Source: Paramacrobiotus metropolitanus (lineage: Eukaryota > Tardigrada > Eutardigrada > Parachela > Macrobiotidae). From it: a stretch of DNA of 36,953 nt. The stretch covers positions 1-36,953 of the forward strand of contig NW_026570585.1 in the NCBI RefSeq assembly GCF_019649055.1, written 5' to 3'. Below are positions 1 to 9,817 of this stretch, in pieces. A program made the position numbers and the translations under genes. The notes beneath the pieces were generated by a model. The model saw nothing but the letters and a program-made list of their open reading frames with translations. It was not told the DNA's origin and did no database searches. Each line of letters opens with the position of its first letter. Position 1 is the stretch's first letter.

Positions 1-171
1 AAACGGCGGGTACCACGCGTGGCCTTCGGTGGCCAAGGCTTAAAACGGCGGGTACTGCCCGCGTTTTTCCGTGACCAAAGCCTTAAAAGGCAGGTGCCGC
101 ACGGAACTTTGGTTACTAAAGGCTTAAAGGTGGTACCGCATCTTAACTAAATTCTTAAAATGTGGTACCGG
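1..171. repeat. degenerate tandem repeat, period about 31-43 bp
   Basis: The motif GGCTTAAA followed by a G-rich GGTACC-like stretch recurs near 33, 77, 122 and 152, with loss of similarity to the right. The first units are GC-rich and later ones drift to AT. No gene is visible here. It may be the edge of a larger satellite or of a mobile element that begins left of the window. Confidence 0.5.
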
Positions 172-733
172 TAAGTTAATTAAAGTTATCAGGTTTCTTA
201 AAGAACTAAGGTTTGAAGCTTAGTAAGGAGCAAACTTGAAGCTGGGGTCCGGTTTATCAGGGAAGGTTATCACAGGTGGAAGTACTAAGTTTCGGAAACT
301 TGGTAAGGACAAACGCGTAAAACACAGGTTTAAGGGGCTGGAAAAGCGTAAAGCCGCTAGGCGGGTGCTTGCTAATCAGAAACGTAAGGTTGTTTCTGGC
401 CAATCAGAACGTTTTGGAGGCAGGAGCGTTCGGAATCACGGTTCTGCTTTAATATATAGGATAGGATAAAGTTGTCCCGTCACTGGTGTAATAATTATTG
501 TAGTATTTTTTCTATTTCTAAATTTTGATAGGATGAGCTCTGTTGGCCTTAGATTTTTCTTGGGATGGTAGCCACTTAGCCACTAGTCAGTAACCGGTCG
601 CAGACTGAGATAAATTGCTGTACCATGGCGAAGCATTTTGATCAGCCGATTCTTGTGATCAAATGCTGCGTTGTACTGTATCATTTTTTTAATTCTCAAA
701 TCAAAGGAATAATTAAATTTTTGTTTTTCAAAG
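172..733. other. region upstream of copy 1 exon C; no supported gene
   Basis: A lysine/arginine-rich open frame runs from 236 to 469, but it resembles nothing I recognise and has no supporting gene structure. No exon A or exon B of the array family can be found here, so those exons of copy 1 lie left of the window or are lost. The last 30 bases (T-rich, ending in CAAAG at 729-733) form a plausible 3' splice site for exon C. Confidence 0.4.
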
Positions 734-1062
734 GAGGAGTTCTGCCGTTCGTGGCCCCATCGACTCTTCAGAACCCGAATATTTCACAGAACCTACAGAT
801 AGTGCAGCTTTATTGGCTTCAGAAAAGGAAGATTTAGATGATGACGATGTTCCCGACAACGATGATGATGACAGTGACTCCGACAACGATGACAATGATA
901 ATTTTCCACCCGCTCGCTGTGCAATGGTGGTTTCGGCACTTTGACCGTGTTATACTATGCATTGGAGTTATCTGTCAACTTTCCCAGAGTAGCTTCATTG
1001 TTCGGAGTCAATCAGTCTCTTCCCATGGCTCCTGCATGGAATGCTGTATTAACGACGAGGCG
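734..1062 (+). pseudogene. copy 1 exon C, frameshifted
   Basis: Acceptor CAAAG at 729-733, donor GTACGT at 1063. The part before the membrane segment holds a long acidic stretch (about 826-900) built of Asp with Ser and Asn. It then reads TVLYYALEL in a second frame and CMECCINDEA in a third. Length 329 nt gives the wrong phase for splicing to exon D, which confirms net frame loss. Confidence 0.7.
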
Positions 1063-1288
1063 GTACGTGTAAAGCGTTGCGGTGTTTTTTTATAATGCGG
1101 TGATACTAGTGCTGAATACAGGGAACCTATTATTATAATTATGAGATAATTATTTTGTTAAATACTGTGCGCGCCAGCATCGCACAACATACAATTGATA
1201 AAGCTAGAAAAGCAGACGTCGTAAAAGCTGTATTTCTGCATTAAGAAATTGGACACGACCTGTTTTCGACTGGAATATACTCTTTCAG

Positions 1289-1550
1289 ATCTTGAACCCC
1301 GGAAGCGCAATGTTTTCGTACTGGGGCTGGGGCGAGCTTGACCGGTTCAACAACAGCCAAACCGAATCTTTAGTCAAATTCTCACCATCGGGTTTCGCGC
1401 AGTTCATCGGCGGAGTACTCTCAATATATAGCATCCTAGCAATTTTTACATCCTTCTGGCATGCATAGGGCTGGTACTTTACGTGATTGGCCTGGGCTTA
1501 GGTCGTGTGATGACTTGGTTCATGCATGACACGGATGGAAACGATGGCAG
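1289..1550 (+). pseudogene. copy 1 exon D, frameshifted
   Basis: Starts after TTTCAG with ILNPGSAMFSYW, the family start of exon D, and ends at NDG-AG|GT. A one-base deletion near 1461 separates the first hydrophobic half (ILAIFTS) from the second (ACIGLVLYVIGLGLG). Length is 262 nt where phase requires 3n+2. Confidence 0.7.
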
Positions 1551-1965
1551 GTACGTTCATTAATAATAAATACGACATGATATTACTTTGTGGCGTAGTG
1601 TAGTGGCAGTGATGGCACGAGAATGTGCTGTCCTCTGTGACCTCTGTGTATGTGGTATCTTGTCTAGGATTGCAGCTGCGTTAGCAAGGTACCTATGTTG
1701 TCCTGTTGAGTGTTGAAACAATCAGTTGGGTGTGTGCGCTCTCATTGGCAGTTAACATACTTATTATAAAGGTCACCATCACCTCAAGTCATGACATGCT
1801 TTCTCGGAATGAAGTATTCTGACTGCAATGTGCAAATGTTAAACCGTGAATCGTTCCGTCATACACAAGAGAAATTTTACGCTGTCAACCTATTCTACAT
1901 ACCTGTCCTGATTTTAACGACACCAAATTAAGTATCTGATTAAACAGTTTCTGTCTGTAATTCAG
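1551..1965. other. intron D-E of copy 1
   Basis: 415 nt between donor GTACGT and acceptor AATTCAG. No open frame or repeat of note. Confidence 0.6.
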
Positions 1966-2426
1966 GGCCGCCGAAAGCCTCGGGACACAATTGCGAAAAG
2001 ACAGCAAGGAAAGTGGCTAACGAGTACCTGCGGCTGCATACATCAGCATCCATCAGCATTTGCGTGTGCGACCGAATGGTCAACATTGTGGGCAGGATTA
2101 TTATCGTCCTCCGGCGAACGGCGTGTTGGTTGCTCCTTCCGATACCAGTATTACGACTCTTTCTCACAGAACGAATGCAGCTTCCTGGATTAATAGCAGT
2201 TTGACTGGCTATCTGGTGTGGGTGTATGGGAGCAGCATCTATGGCCGTGGGGCAATTTGTGGTGAAAATACAGAATCGTTGCGCAGAAGCCGTACCCACG
2301 CAGACCATTTATACCAAAGAGTATACACGGGAAGTGCCCGGCCAGACAAGAAAAGCGCCAAGTTGTCCACATTGCGCGCACTGTCAGATTCTGAATCCGG
2401 ATACAACGGTTGACAACGAAGGCTGA
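1966..2426 (+). pseudogene. copy 1 exon E, frameshifted
   Basis: Opens as AAESLGTQLRKDSKESG then hits a stop. The conserved CVCDRM...RRTACWLLLP...LQLPG part reads in another frame from 2013. TGYLVWVY follows in a third frame after about 2200, and the family tail CPHC...TTVDN returns in yet another before the stop at 2424-2426. Confidence 0.7.
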
Positions 2427-3972
2427 GTACTTAGTTGTGCAGTGTGTCGTCCGTCCGACTTCATCAAATCGCTGCTTAATGCTCGAATTCGCATTCGAAG
2501 GCATGTCGATGGACATTTCGAGCATGCTGAGGGTTCTACTGCAGTGAGCCCGCTGGACGCATCCGAATGCAACACGTACCGGACGCGCTTGCGGACTAAC
2601 TGAAAATTGCGGACTAATGCTACGCTATGAATGTGGGGCTGTAGGTCCGTGATACATATAGACACAGGCCAGGCTGTCATTTGTTGTCGCAGTTTTCTGC
2701 CTCTACCGGGCCAGATAGATACTTTCAGTACAACTATGTCTGCTCGGAGGCAGTCCAACCACACACTAAATTTTCGGTAAACTTGGCAAAATGTGATTAC
2801 ATTAATGGCATAAACTACCGTATTCCATGCATGCATGTTATCAACGTTAGCATATTTGGTTGCTCCTCATTAAAGCTACTCTACTTATTAATAATAACCA
2901 ATAAATCAATCAAATATCGAAGTACTGTACCTAATTCATTGATCAAAATAATCGTAGAAAAAAGGTCTGGCTACCCTGGCTAGCCACCCTTGAGATCAAA
3001 AGCGGTAACTCTGCGAGAGTCTGGCCATAGGTCTCTCAAAAAGAAGACTTTATTAGTCATGCTAGATTTTCATGCTTTTCGTCAGAGCAGACTACTGTAA
3101 AAGACCCTTGAATAACGTCTACGGCTGTTCTGCTATAAAAAGATACCAATTTACCAAGACCAAATTTCTTTACAAAAAGATACAGATAACCGTATTTAAT
3201 TGTATTTTAAATATTCTACGGATTGAACCCTATGTTGCAGTTCCATTGAAAAATTGTCGAAATTTCGACAACGTTGTGGCACTGAATCTATTGTTTTTTC
3301 AGTTTGTTAGGCTACAGAATGTCGTTGAATTTCGTTACAATAATCCTACTCCTTGCAATAACTTGCTGATTTTGCTTAGGGTTTTAACTTACCTAATCGT
3401 ATAGCCGATTTAACACAATACATACCACGCCAAATGTGACCGCCACCCGCTGAAATTTTCGTTTCCTGTATCGCGGAGCATCGATCACGTTGCATCACCC
3501 CGTTCTCCTTCAAACCGCATGCGGTGATGTCATCAGCGCGCTCGCAGCATCTGAGCATCGTGAGTGATCAATGATCAATGCTAAAAATAGCGTACAACAT
3601 CGTACAATGGAGAACAACTATCGCGTACGTACACGAGAACAGGTTTGCACTGTTTAAAACCGGCACACCATGTCAAAATAGTATTGATCTGTTGAATGAT
3701 CCACATTGCACACTGGAACATGCGCAAGCACAAGGCGGCATCACCACGTGCTGATATCATACTATTTCACAGTCCAAAACAAAATAAAGCATGTTGATAA
3801 AAGCGTGTCCATTCGTGTAACGGCTTTAACGCAACTTAACTGTTAAAACATAGCAAAAGCTAATGTCAATTTTGCCAGACATATTGTGTAAATAATATAA
3901 ATCGCTATAATAATATCATCCAGCAAACGATTTTAGTCGACAGATTCGATAAAGCGGACACATTGTGTCATC
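2427..3972. other. intergenic spacer between copies 1 and 2
   Basis: No exon, tRNA or mobile-element coding sequence recognised. A block at about 3683-3760 resembles one upstream of copy 3 (about 9294-9345); see the findings. Weak open frames here lack any family resemblance. Confidence 0.5.
3683..3760 (+). promoter_or_regulatory. upstream block shared with copy 3
   Basis: The sequence around TATTGATC-TGTTGA, then GATCCACA...CACTGGAA...CATG-GC-AGCAC...GGCGG, recurs about 300 bp before the ATG of copy 3. Position relative to the ATG is similar (about 290 against about 308 bp). It may be a conserved upstream control region or simply flank carried along in the duplication. Confidence 0.35.
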
Positions 3973-4185
3973 ATGCGGAAACTACACGGCATTTTGCTGT
4001 GTTCCCTGTCTAAGAATCGTATATGGGGATATCAGGAAATTCTGGCGGAGGCACTGGTCGTCGTGTGGATCACCACTCAAATCTCGGTTAAATTTGGCAC
4101 CAGCTTTTTCCCACAGTGGCAAACAGGCCGAAGTGCGTCCGATTATCCAACCAGCCTGGACACCGTTCTGGAACTTTTCGGATAT
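3973..4185 (+). CDS. copy 2 exon A (71 codons)
   Basis: Runs from ATG to GGA-TAT|GTACGC, phase 0. Nearly the same as copy 3 exon A from SVKFGTSFF through LELFGY. Holds the conserved YQE-IL-AEALVV helix and QWQTGR. Confidence 0.8.
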
Positions 4186-7100
4186 GTACGCTTACGGAAC
4201 AAACAGTATTACACTAGCCTATGACATCATCAGTCTGTTTTCTTGCTCATCACTATGAAGCAAAGTACTGTAGCAAATTAACTCGCCCAAGCTCTTAACC
4301 GCTAGCTATAAATCCTGCGGAGTATTTTATTTGTAAATGGTAGATTATGATTATTATATGTACATTTGGATTATGTTCCGTTCACTATGCTTAAGTTTGC
4401 TAAAAACACCAGAAAGTAAGTATTTTTATAATTTGTAGTGTAACTGCTGAAGTGTTTTTAGCAAATTTAGGTAAATCACAGTTACTTATAAAGTGCGAGT
4501 TGTTTATTTTTATAACAAAGCGCTATCGTGCTTTACCACCTGCTTAAGAAAAATTTGTTCTTTTGCTAAAGTAATGCTGTAATTGCACTGTAAGGTACTA
4601 AAGTAACGGTGTATTTGCACAATTTGCATTTGTTCTCGATGCATAAGATTTTAAGTATGTATTATTAGACATTTTTAGTCAGCACTGCCATAGTCTCAGA
4701 ATAAACGTTTGGTATTGCAGTTATTTGTAAATACACTACATTTTTCCGTAACTTTGATTTGATTACAGTACTTTGTTCACGTTTAAGTTAATTATTTATG
4801 TATACTCGTTTGGTTCGATGCACAGATTAGTTGGTTATTAGTTTGCGATATTTCGACGTTGATCACATTCCGGAATTTTCACCATATGGATTCGCGTACC
4901 GGACACCAGTGTCAGGGTATTTCTCTGCGCTGTCCCACATTAAAATATTTAAAACCTCTTTTTAATCTCATGTAAAACCTTTGTATACAAATACTAATTA
5001 TCGCAAAATCCAATTTTTAAAAGTATTTGTCGTGCGGAACAACGCGGACAGCCCGTTCGTGTCTCTGGCTTCATGCTTCCGGTAGGAATATCCATATATG
5101 TAGTGGGAATTCCCAGAATGCGAAAAACATCGACGTATTACAACGATAAAGGATGTTTCGCGAATAAACGATTTTTAGTGTAAAAACCAAAATAACAATT
5201 TCGCTGGAAAGTTAAATGTAGAAAAGTCAATACAGAAATTAATACGCATTTTACGGCGCGAAAGCGTACGGCAAGCGATGCAACCGTGTCAGCTACGCAG
5301 CAATATGATTACTGCATTCTACGGTATACTCTTCGTCTTTGTTAGAAAGTACGCGGATGCGCGTTAAATGGAATGCTGGCGCCATGGAGGAACGTTCCGC
5401 CATATTCCGACGTCCCTGACACGGATATCGTAACCAGCCCCTTGCGAGCTAACCTGGGATACGCCGGCGCAGTGGTCACGGTGTGTGTCACCATCATGCT
5501 GAGTTTATCCGTGGCCGGTTCACTCATCGTCAACCGGCACTGGCGACTTCCGAAATCGACGCATGCGCATATGCGTGGTTGTGACCGCATTACGGTGCTC
5601 TTGGACTACCATCTCCACTGTATGAATGCCGATCTCGATAAATCCTATGAGGAAATTCCGGTAAAATCCTGCCTCGCTGTATTCGGTCTGGAGCTCCTAA
5701 GCGTGGTGACTATGTTTTGCGCCCTTGTGCTGTGGATCATCGGTTGTGTTTTGCCGATTATCTTTGTGTTAGCAGTAATTTCGATTGTGGTCGTGGCTGA
5801 GCTCGGTGCCGAAGCTGAGTACCCTTGTTGGGTTGGGTTTGTCTGCCTGTTGAGTCTGCACTGCACCGGCCGGCTCTGGGGATTGTGGATAAGTGAGGGC
5901 TACTTTTCCTGGATGCGCAAAAAATTCAGGTATGGTGTTTCCGCGCAAACTGGTATTTTTAGTTTTAACAAAGGACTCATGATCAATTAGTACTATATTA
6001 ACTGAATCTGTATAAATACTGTCTGAGAGTGCTTTAAAAATGCGTTTGAAGTCGGAGCAGCAATAGTTTTTAAATAAGGACGAAGTTTACTTCAACGTAC
6101 ACTATTGCTGATTCCTGCTTTTATTTGGAAAGATCTGTGCTTTCTAGGAGACCCTTAGGCGTGGATGATCCTGCCGATGCCTCCAGATCCGAAGAATTCG
6201 CGGAGCCAGATGCCGCTATACCGACTGCAGCAGATGAGCAGGAGCGCGATGCTCATTATGATTCACCACCTGCTCTCGGTTGGACGATGGTTATCGGCTC
6301 TTTGACGGTGCTGTACTTTGTGGGGAACCTGGCTCTAAAGCTTCCCGGACTCATCTCCTATTCCACGGAAATATTTACCTCTCCACTACTAACTGTACAG
6401 AATGCTGCATTAACAACGAAGCGGTACTTCTAACGCTAGAGGTTTTATTTGATGAACCGGAGACAAAACTACTGAGTGTTACCAACGTTATTATGTAGAG
6501 TTACTATCCAGAAACAGAAAAAACTGCACTAAAGTTAGTTTGAAAATACTGTTTCAATGCCAGATTACTCCTTTAAGATCTTGGACCCCGGAAGCGCCAT
6601 GTATTCGTACTGGCTCGAGCCTCAAATTCTAAATGACAGCTACGCGGAAACCTTATTAAAATTTACACCTTCCACTTCGGAGAAGTTTGGAGGCGGAGTA
6701 TTCGCGATTTGGAGTACATTTGTGGCTGCTCTCTTTCTTCTCCCATCGGTAACTGTGGCGGTAATCGCGGTTGGTGCGGGTTTCTGCTGTTTGGTGCGCT
6801 GGTTCTGTCATGACAACACGGATGAAACCGACGCCAGGTATATTTGTACGCTTTTTCATGCACAAATTTCACTGGGTTCGTACATCTGGAAGATCGGACT
6901 CAAAAATGTACAATTCCATGTTGACTGTAAAATACGAACGATAATACATCTGCGAACGAATTAGGTTGGGTGGCGCCGGCAGATTTTCGTGAAAAGCTCC
7001 ATCCGAAAAAGTTTAAAATTCCACGCGAGACTATCAACCTAACCGGAAATGGGCTAACCACACTCACTTCACTGGACAAAATAAACCGTTTTCTTTTTGA

Positions 7101-7569
7101 ATACAGGGTTGTTGAAACTCTCGATTCAGCATGGCACAAGGCAGGAAAGGCAGTGGCCAAGGGATACGCAGACATGCATACATTGACCTCCGCCTGCGTC
7201 TGCCACCGAATGACCAGAAGTGTGGACGGAATCATCATCGTTCTCCGACGAGCGGCATGCTGGCTGTTTCTCCCGTTACCCGTATTACGACTTTTCCTCG
7301 CCGAACAGCTGCTGGTTCCTGGATTGCTAATAATCATGACTGGCTATCTGGGGTGGGTGTTCTGGAGCCACCACCAGAACGAACAGAGGATTGAGAGTGA
7401 TGACTTCGAACGCGCTAGACAGCGGAGAGTATCTCACAGACAGTTACCGGCAGATCACCCACTTGTTGTGCCCAACAAGCCATTAGAAGCGACCAATTTC
7501 CAGCATGCCTCGCACTACCAGTCACGGATTCCGGGCACAACGGTTGACAGCCAACAAACAGCAGTTTAG
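3973..7569 (+). CDS. array copy 2: five-exon multipass membrane protein, unknown function
   Basis: Exons: A 3973-4185, B 5346-5929, C 6148-6423, D 6578-6837, E 7107-7569. All junctions are GT-AG and keep the family phases except the end of exon C. The ATG gives MRKLHG, matched by MRKLRN in copy 3. Visible parts: an exon A hydrophobic helix after GYQEILAEALVV; in exon B one membrane segment near GAVVTVCVTIMLSL, two more in its second half, and the YPCWVGFVC...LHCTGRLWGLW block; one segment in C; a hydrophobic pair in D; a pair in E ending in a soluble tail. Exon C is 276 nt, one base off the phase needed, so the ECCINNEA motif falls out of frame. The gene is therefore either a young pseudogene, a sequence error or uses unseen splicing. 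I do not recognise the family. Confidence 0.7.
4186..5345. other. intron A-B of copy 2
   Basis: 1160 nt, AT-rich. Contains a perfect 14-bp inverted repeat (4396-4409 with 4452-4465) and a short imperfect duplication of CTAAAGTAA...TTGCAC near 4566-4620. No coding sequence seen. Confidence 0.6.
4396..4465. repeat. inverted repeat, 14-bp perfect arms
   Basis: TTTGCTAAAAACAC at 4396-4409 pairs with GTGTTTTTAGCAAA at 4452-4465 across a 42-nt loop. It lies inside intron A-B of copy 2. It could be a small foldback element or an RNA hairpin. Confidence 0.6.
5346..5929 (+). CDS. copy 2 exon B
   Basis: After TTAG, reads KVRGCALNGMLAPW, aligned with KLRGCALNDMLAHW in copy 3. Carries most of the membrane segments and ends CTGRLWGLWISEGYFSW then KKF-AG|GT, phase 2. 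Confidence 0.8.
6148..6423 (+). CDS. copy 2 exon C, with apparent one-base frameshift
   Basis: Begins after TTTCTAG with RPLGVDDPADAS, an acidic lead, then GSLTVLYFVGNL. The conserved CTECCINNEA end is readable only in the next frame, because one base is missing just before TGTACAGAATGC near 6395. Donor is GCG|GTACTT. Confidence 0.65.
6578..6837 (+). CDS. copy 2 exon D
   Basis: ILDPGSAMYSYW after TTTAAG; ends TDETDA-AG|GTATAT, phase 2. Two adjacent hydrophobic stretches lie in FAIWSTFVAALFLLPS and VAVIAVGAGFCCLV. The frame is open. Confidence 0.8.
7107..7569 (+). CDS. copy 2 exon E with stop codon
   Basis: After ATACAG reads VVETLDSAWHKAG, then CVCHRM, RRAACWLFLPLPVLRLFLAE, LLVPGLLII and TGYLGWVFW. 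A polar tail of about 60 residues follows and ends TTVDSQQTAV. The frame is intact. Confidence 0.8.
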
Positions 7570-8197
7570 ATAGGGCATAGAAGCACTAATATTATGCGAA
7601 AAAATTTAGTCATCAGCATCACGGTTGCAGACAAAATTAACATAGAACAGTTTTATAAACTCAAGTTCAGTTTTTAATCAAACCGTACAAATTAAGCAAT
7701 GCATTTATTAATTCATTCTATCTGCATTTTTATAGATAGCAGTGGTCTGTAGTCACTGTACTCTGTACACTATTGAATGCATTGTAACAGTGGGTCCCTT
7801 TGCCAAAAACTAGACAAAAAGTTCCTTATGTAGTCTGCTATACTTATTGTTTTTTCTTCATTTGTTTTGTTTTTTTTTGTTTTGGGTTTTGTTATCTGAA
7901 GCTACTTGTTTGCTAGCGTAGCGTTTTAACATTCTGCTGCGCATTCTATATGTGTTTCCTGCCTGGCATAGCTGCATTGTCAATAAATCCAAATATCGGA
8001 AAAGATGGCAAAAAAGGCAAATCAGCCAAGAATAATTATGAGAATAAAAGAATATTAATCTATGTACAAATTATAAAACAACAGTCCATACAAATTTTTA
8101 TTAGACTTATTAGATTTATTTTTATTAGTCTTGGTATTCTTTAAAGCGCATCTTCCGGATGTAAAACTCTTGAACAAAACAGAAGTTCCTCGCGCTC

Positions 8198-8755
8198 CGA
8201 AATACTTTTGCATTGCTTTGCGTCATTCTCAGCCAACTCATTTTTGCACCGTGGTCTGCAACCCGTTTGTGCGCGTAACATCCGGTTGCCGAGATATGGC
8301 GCATTAGAGAAACAAAGTTCAAACCATTGTCCTGCACTTAAAGTCATATTCATATCCGATTTTTTTAAAACTTTGATCTATAGGACACATAGCCATATCT
8401 GTAGAGTCAAATCTGAAGCCGTATCAGGTTTGTTGCATTTTCTCAAGTTTTTAAATGGATTTAAAACATGTTAAATCCTTCTTAAATTTTATCCCCAAAT
8501 ATTGTGCACCTGATATTGATACAGACTTGACTTTGTAGCTAACAGCCACGTGCCTTTCACAGCAAACATTTAAGTACTCTGTAGATAGTGCACGTGACAT
8601 TTTGTACATGACCGAAATATTTGAATTTGTGTCCATTTTAATTCGCCATATCTCGGCAACCGATTGTTTAGCCCACAAACGGTTTCCGGGCAATGTGCAC
8701 AAATTATTTTCGACTGACGAATGGCGCAAAACAATGCGAAAAACTGCTTTGTCGT
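8198..8755. mobile_element. foldback MITE-like element, imperfect long inverted repeats
   Basis: The left arm (TTGCATTGCTTTGCGTC...ACATCCGGTTGCCGAGATATGGCG) is mirrored on the right by CGCCATATCTCGGCAACCG...GGCGCAAAACAATGCG. The match continues inward to a centre near 8470, so almost the whole element is one imperfect hairpin. It shares the CGTAACATCCGGTTG-type core with the element at 25120-25900. No transposase is present. Ends are approximate. Confidence 0.65.
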
Positions 8756-9293
8756 AAATACAAATAAAAACTAAATAAATACAAATCTATCAAATACAAA
8801 GCATCTTTGATAGACGTAAAAATAACTTTTTCCAACTCTGTGAAACACTCGAATGCGCCCAAAGCAATAACAGAATTACGATAAATTAAAACGCTGGAGG
8901 AAATAATGCGCCCTTCACCCACCTCCAGTTTGAAACGTTTCACCAGATCCTCAGCATTACTCAAGCGTGCCTGGGCCAGAGCTTCGCATCTTTTGAAACT
9001 ATGGACAGAAACGAAATCTTAGCCCAGGTATGTGGCAGCATCAATAACATTACTTTTTATTTTGCCTGCAATTTGTAACGTATTTCACCAAGCCACGTGT
9101 GATCGTCACTGGCTTGATGTTCAATAATTCAGCACACCGCGGCAGGTCGATCGAGTTGTCCGTATTACAATCTTTACCGCATAAAATGAGGTTAGCAGTG
9201 CGGGCGATCGATAATCCCGGCTTAAAGTAGTAAAATGTACGACGGTTTACAACGGAGTGGCTATTGCATTTCAAAGCAGCGCGCGATGCACAC

Positions 9294-9345
9294 ACTATTG
9301 ATCCGTTGATCCACACTGGAAGAAGCATGAGCACGTGGCGGTGTA
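9294..9345 (+). promoter_or_regulatory. upstream block shared with copy 2
   Basis: TATTGATCCGTTGA, TCCACACTGGAAGAA and CATGAGCAC-GTGGCGG match the block at 3683-3760 before copy 2. The function is inferred from position only. Confidence 0.35.
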
Positions 9346-9604
9346 TTACCTTTTGCAAATATACTTCACACTTCAGTATCGGTGTTAAACGCCTAACAAA
9401 CGTTTGTTATTATACGTTATCAGTCATGGAAATTTTAAAATACAGCTGAATGTTTCGAACATGCCGGCAATCAGAAATCTGCTATAGAAAAGTTATTGCA
9501 GAAAGATTTTTATGGGACATCGTTAAAATTATACGTACAACCCGCTGTATCACTTGGCGTCGGCGAAACGGTTCCCTCTACTAGAAACTGGGCACTGAAA
9601 CAAC

Positions 9605-9817
9605 ATGCGGAAACTACGCAACGCTGTGCCGTGTTTCCTGGATAAGAATCGTATGCATGGATATCAGGAGATTCTGGCAGAGGCGCTGGTTGTGCTATGG
9701 ATTAGCAGTCAAATCTCGGTTAAATTTGGCACCAGCTTTTTCCTGCAATGGCAGACGGGCCGCACCGCATCCGATTTTCCAACTAGTTTGGACACCGTTC
9801 TTGAACTTTTTGGATAT
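9605..9817 (+). CDS. copy 3 exon A
   Basis: ATG at 9605 (MRKLRNAVP); donor GGA-TAT|GTACGT, phase 0. The length of 213 nt equals that of the other undamaged copies, which supports this ATG. Confidence 0.85.

Larger units (their letters stand above)
734..2426 (+). pseudogene. array copy 1: decayed 3' part (exons C, D, E) of the multipass membrane gene family
   Basis: Three exons align to the family: C 734-1062, D 1289-1550 and E 1966-2426. Their splice sites and ordering match the intact copies, but the reading frame is broken repeatedly. Exon C carries a one-base loss near 933-935, just before the conserved LTVLYY segment, and a second before the ECCINDEA motif. Exon D loses one base near 1461, so the second membrane segment is out of frame. 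Exon E shifts near 2003-2012, again near 2200 and once more before its CPHC end. Exons A and B are not in the window. Sequence is closest to copies 2 and 3 (ILNPGSAM in D, RRTACWLLLP in E). I call it a pseudogene; assembly indel errors are the alternative, but other copies in the same window are clean. Confidence 0.75.
7570..9604. other. spacer between copies 2 and 3
   Basis: Holds an AATAAA at 7982-7987 that could serve copy 2, a T-rich run near 7850-7890, a foldback element at about 8198-8755, and the upstream block shared with copy 2 at about 9294-9345. No coding exon recognised. Confidence 0.5.

Noticed and set aside
236-469. Open frame for a 77-residue Lys/Arg-rich protein on the plus strand
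   Set aside because: It lies next to degenerate tandem repeats and has no recognised domain, splice partner or paralog in the window. It could be a chance frame or a mobile-element remnant, so I left it out as a gene.
838-1095. Open frame starting with Met/Thr-rich repeats over copy 1 exon C
   Set aside because: It is the out-of-frame reading of GAT/GAC codons. Only its last part (CMECCINDEA) is family-like.
6970-7106. Upstream extension of the copy 2 exon E open frame from 6970
   Set aside because: The acceptor ATACAG before 7107 and alignment with the other copies show that this part is intron.
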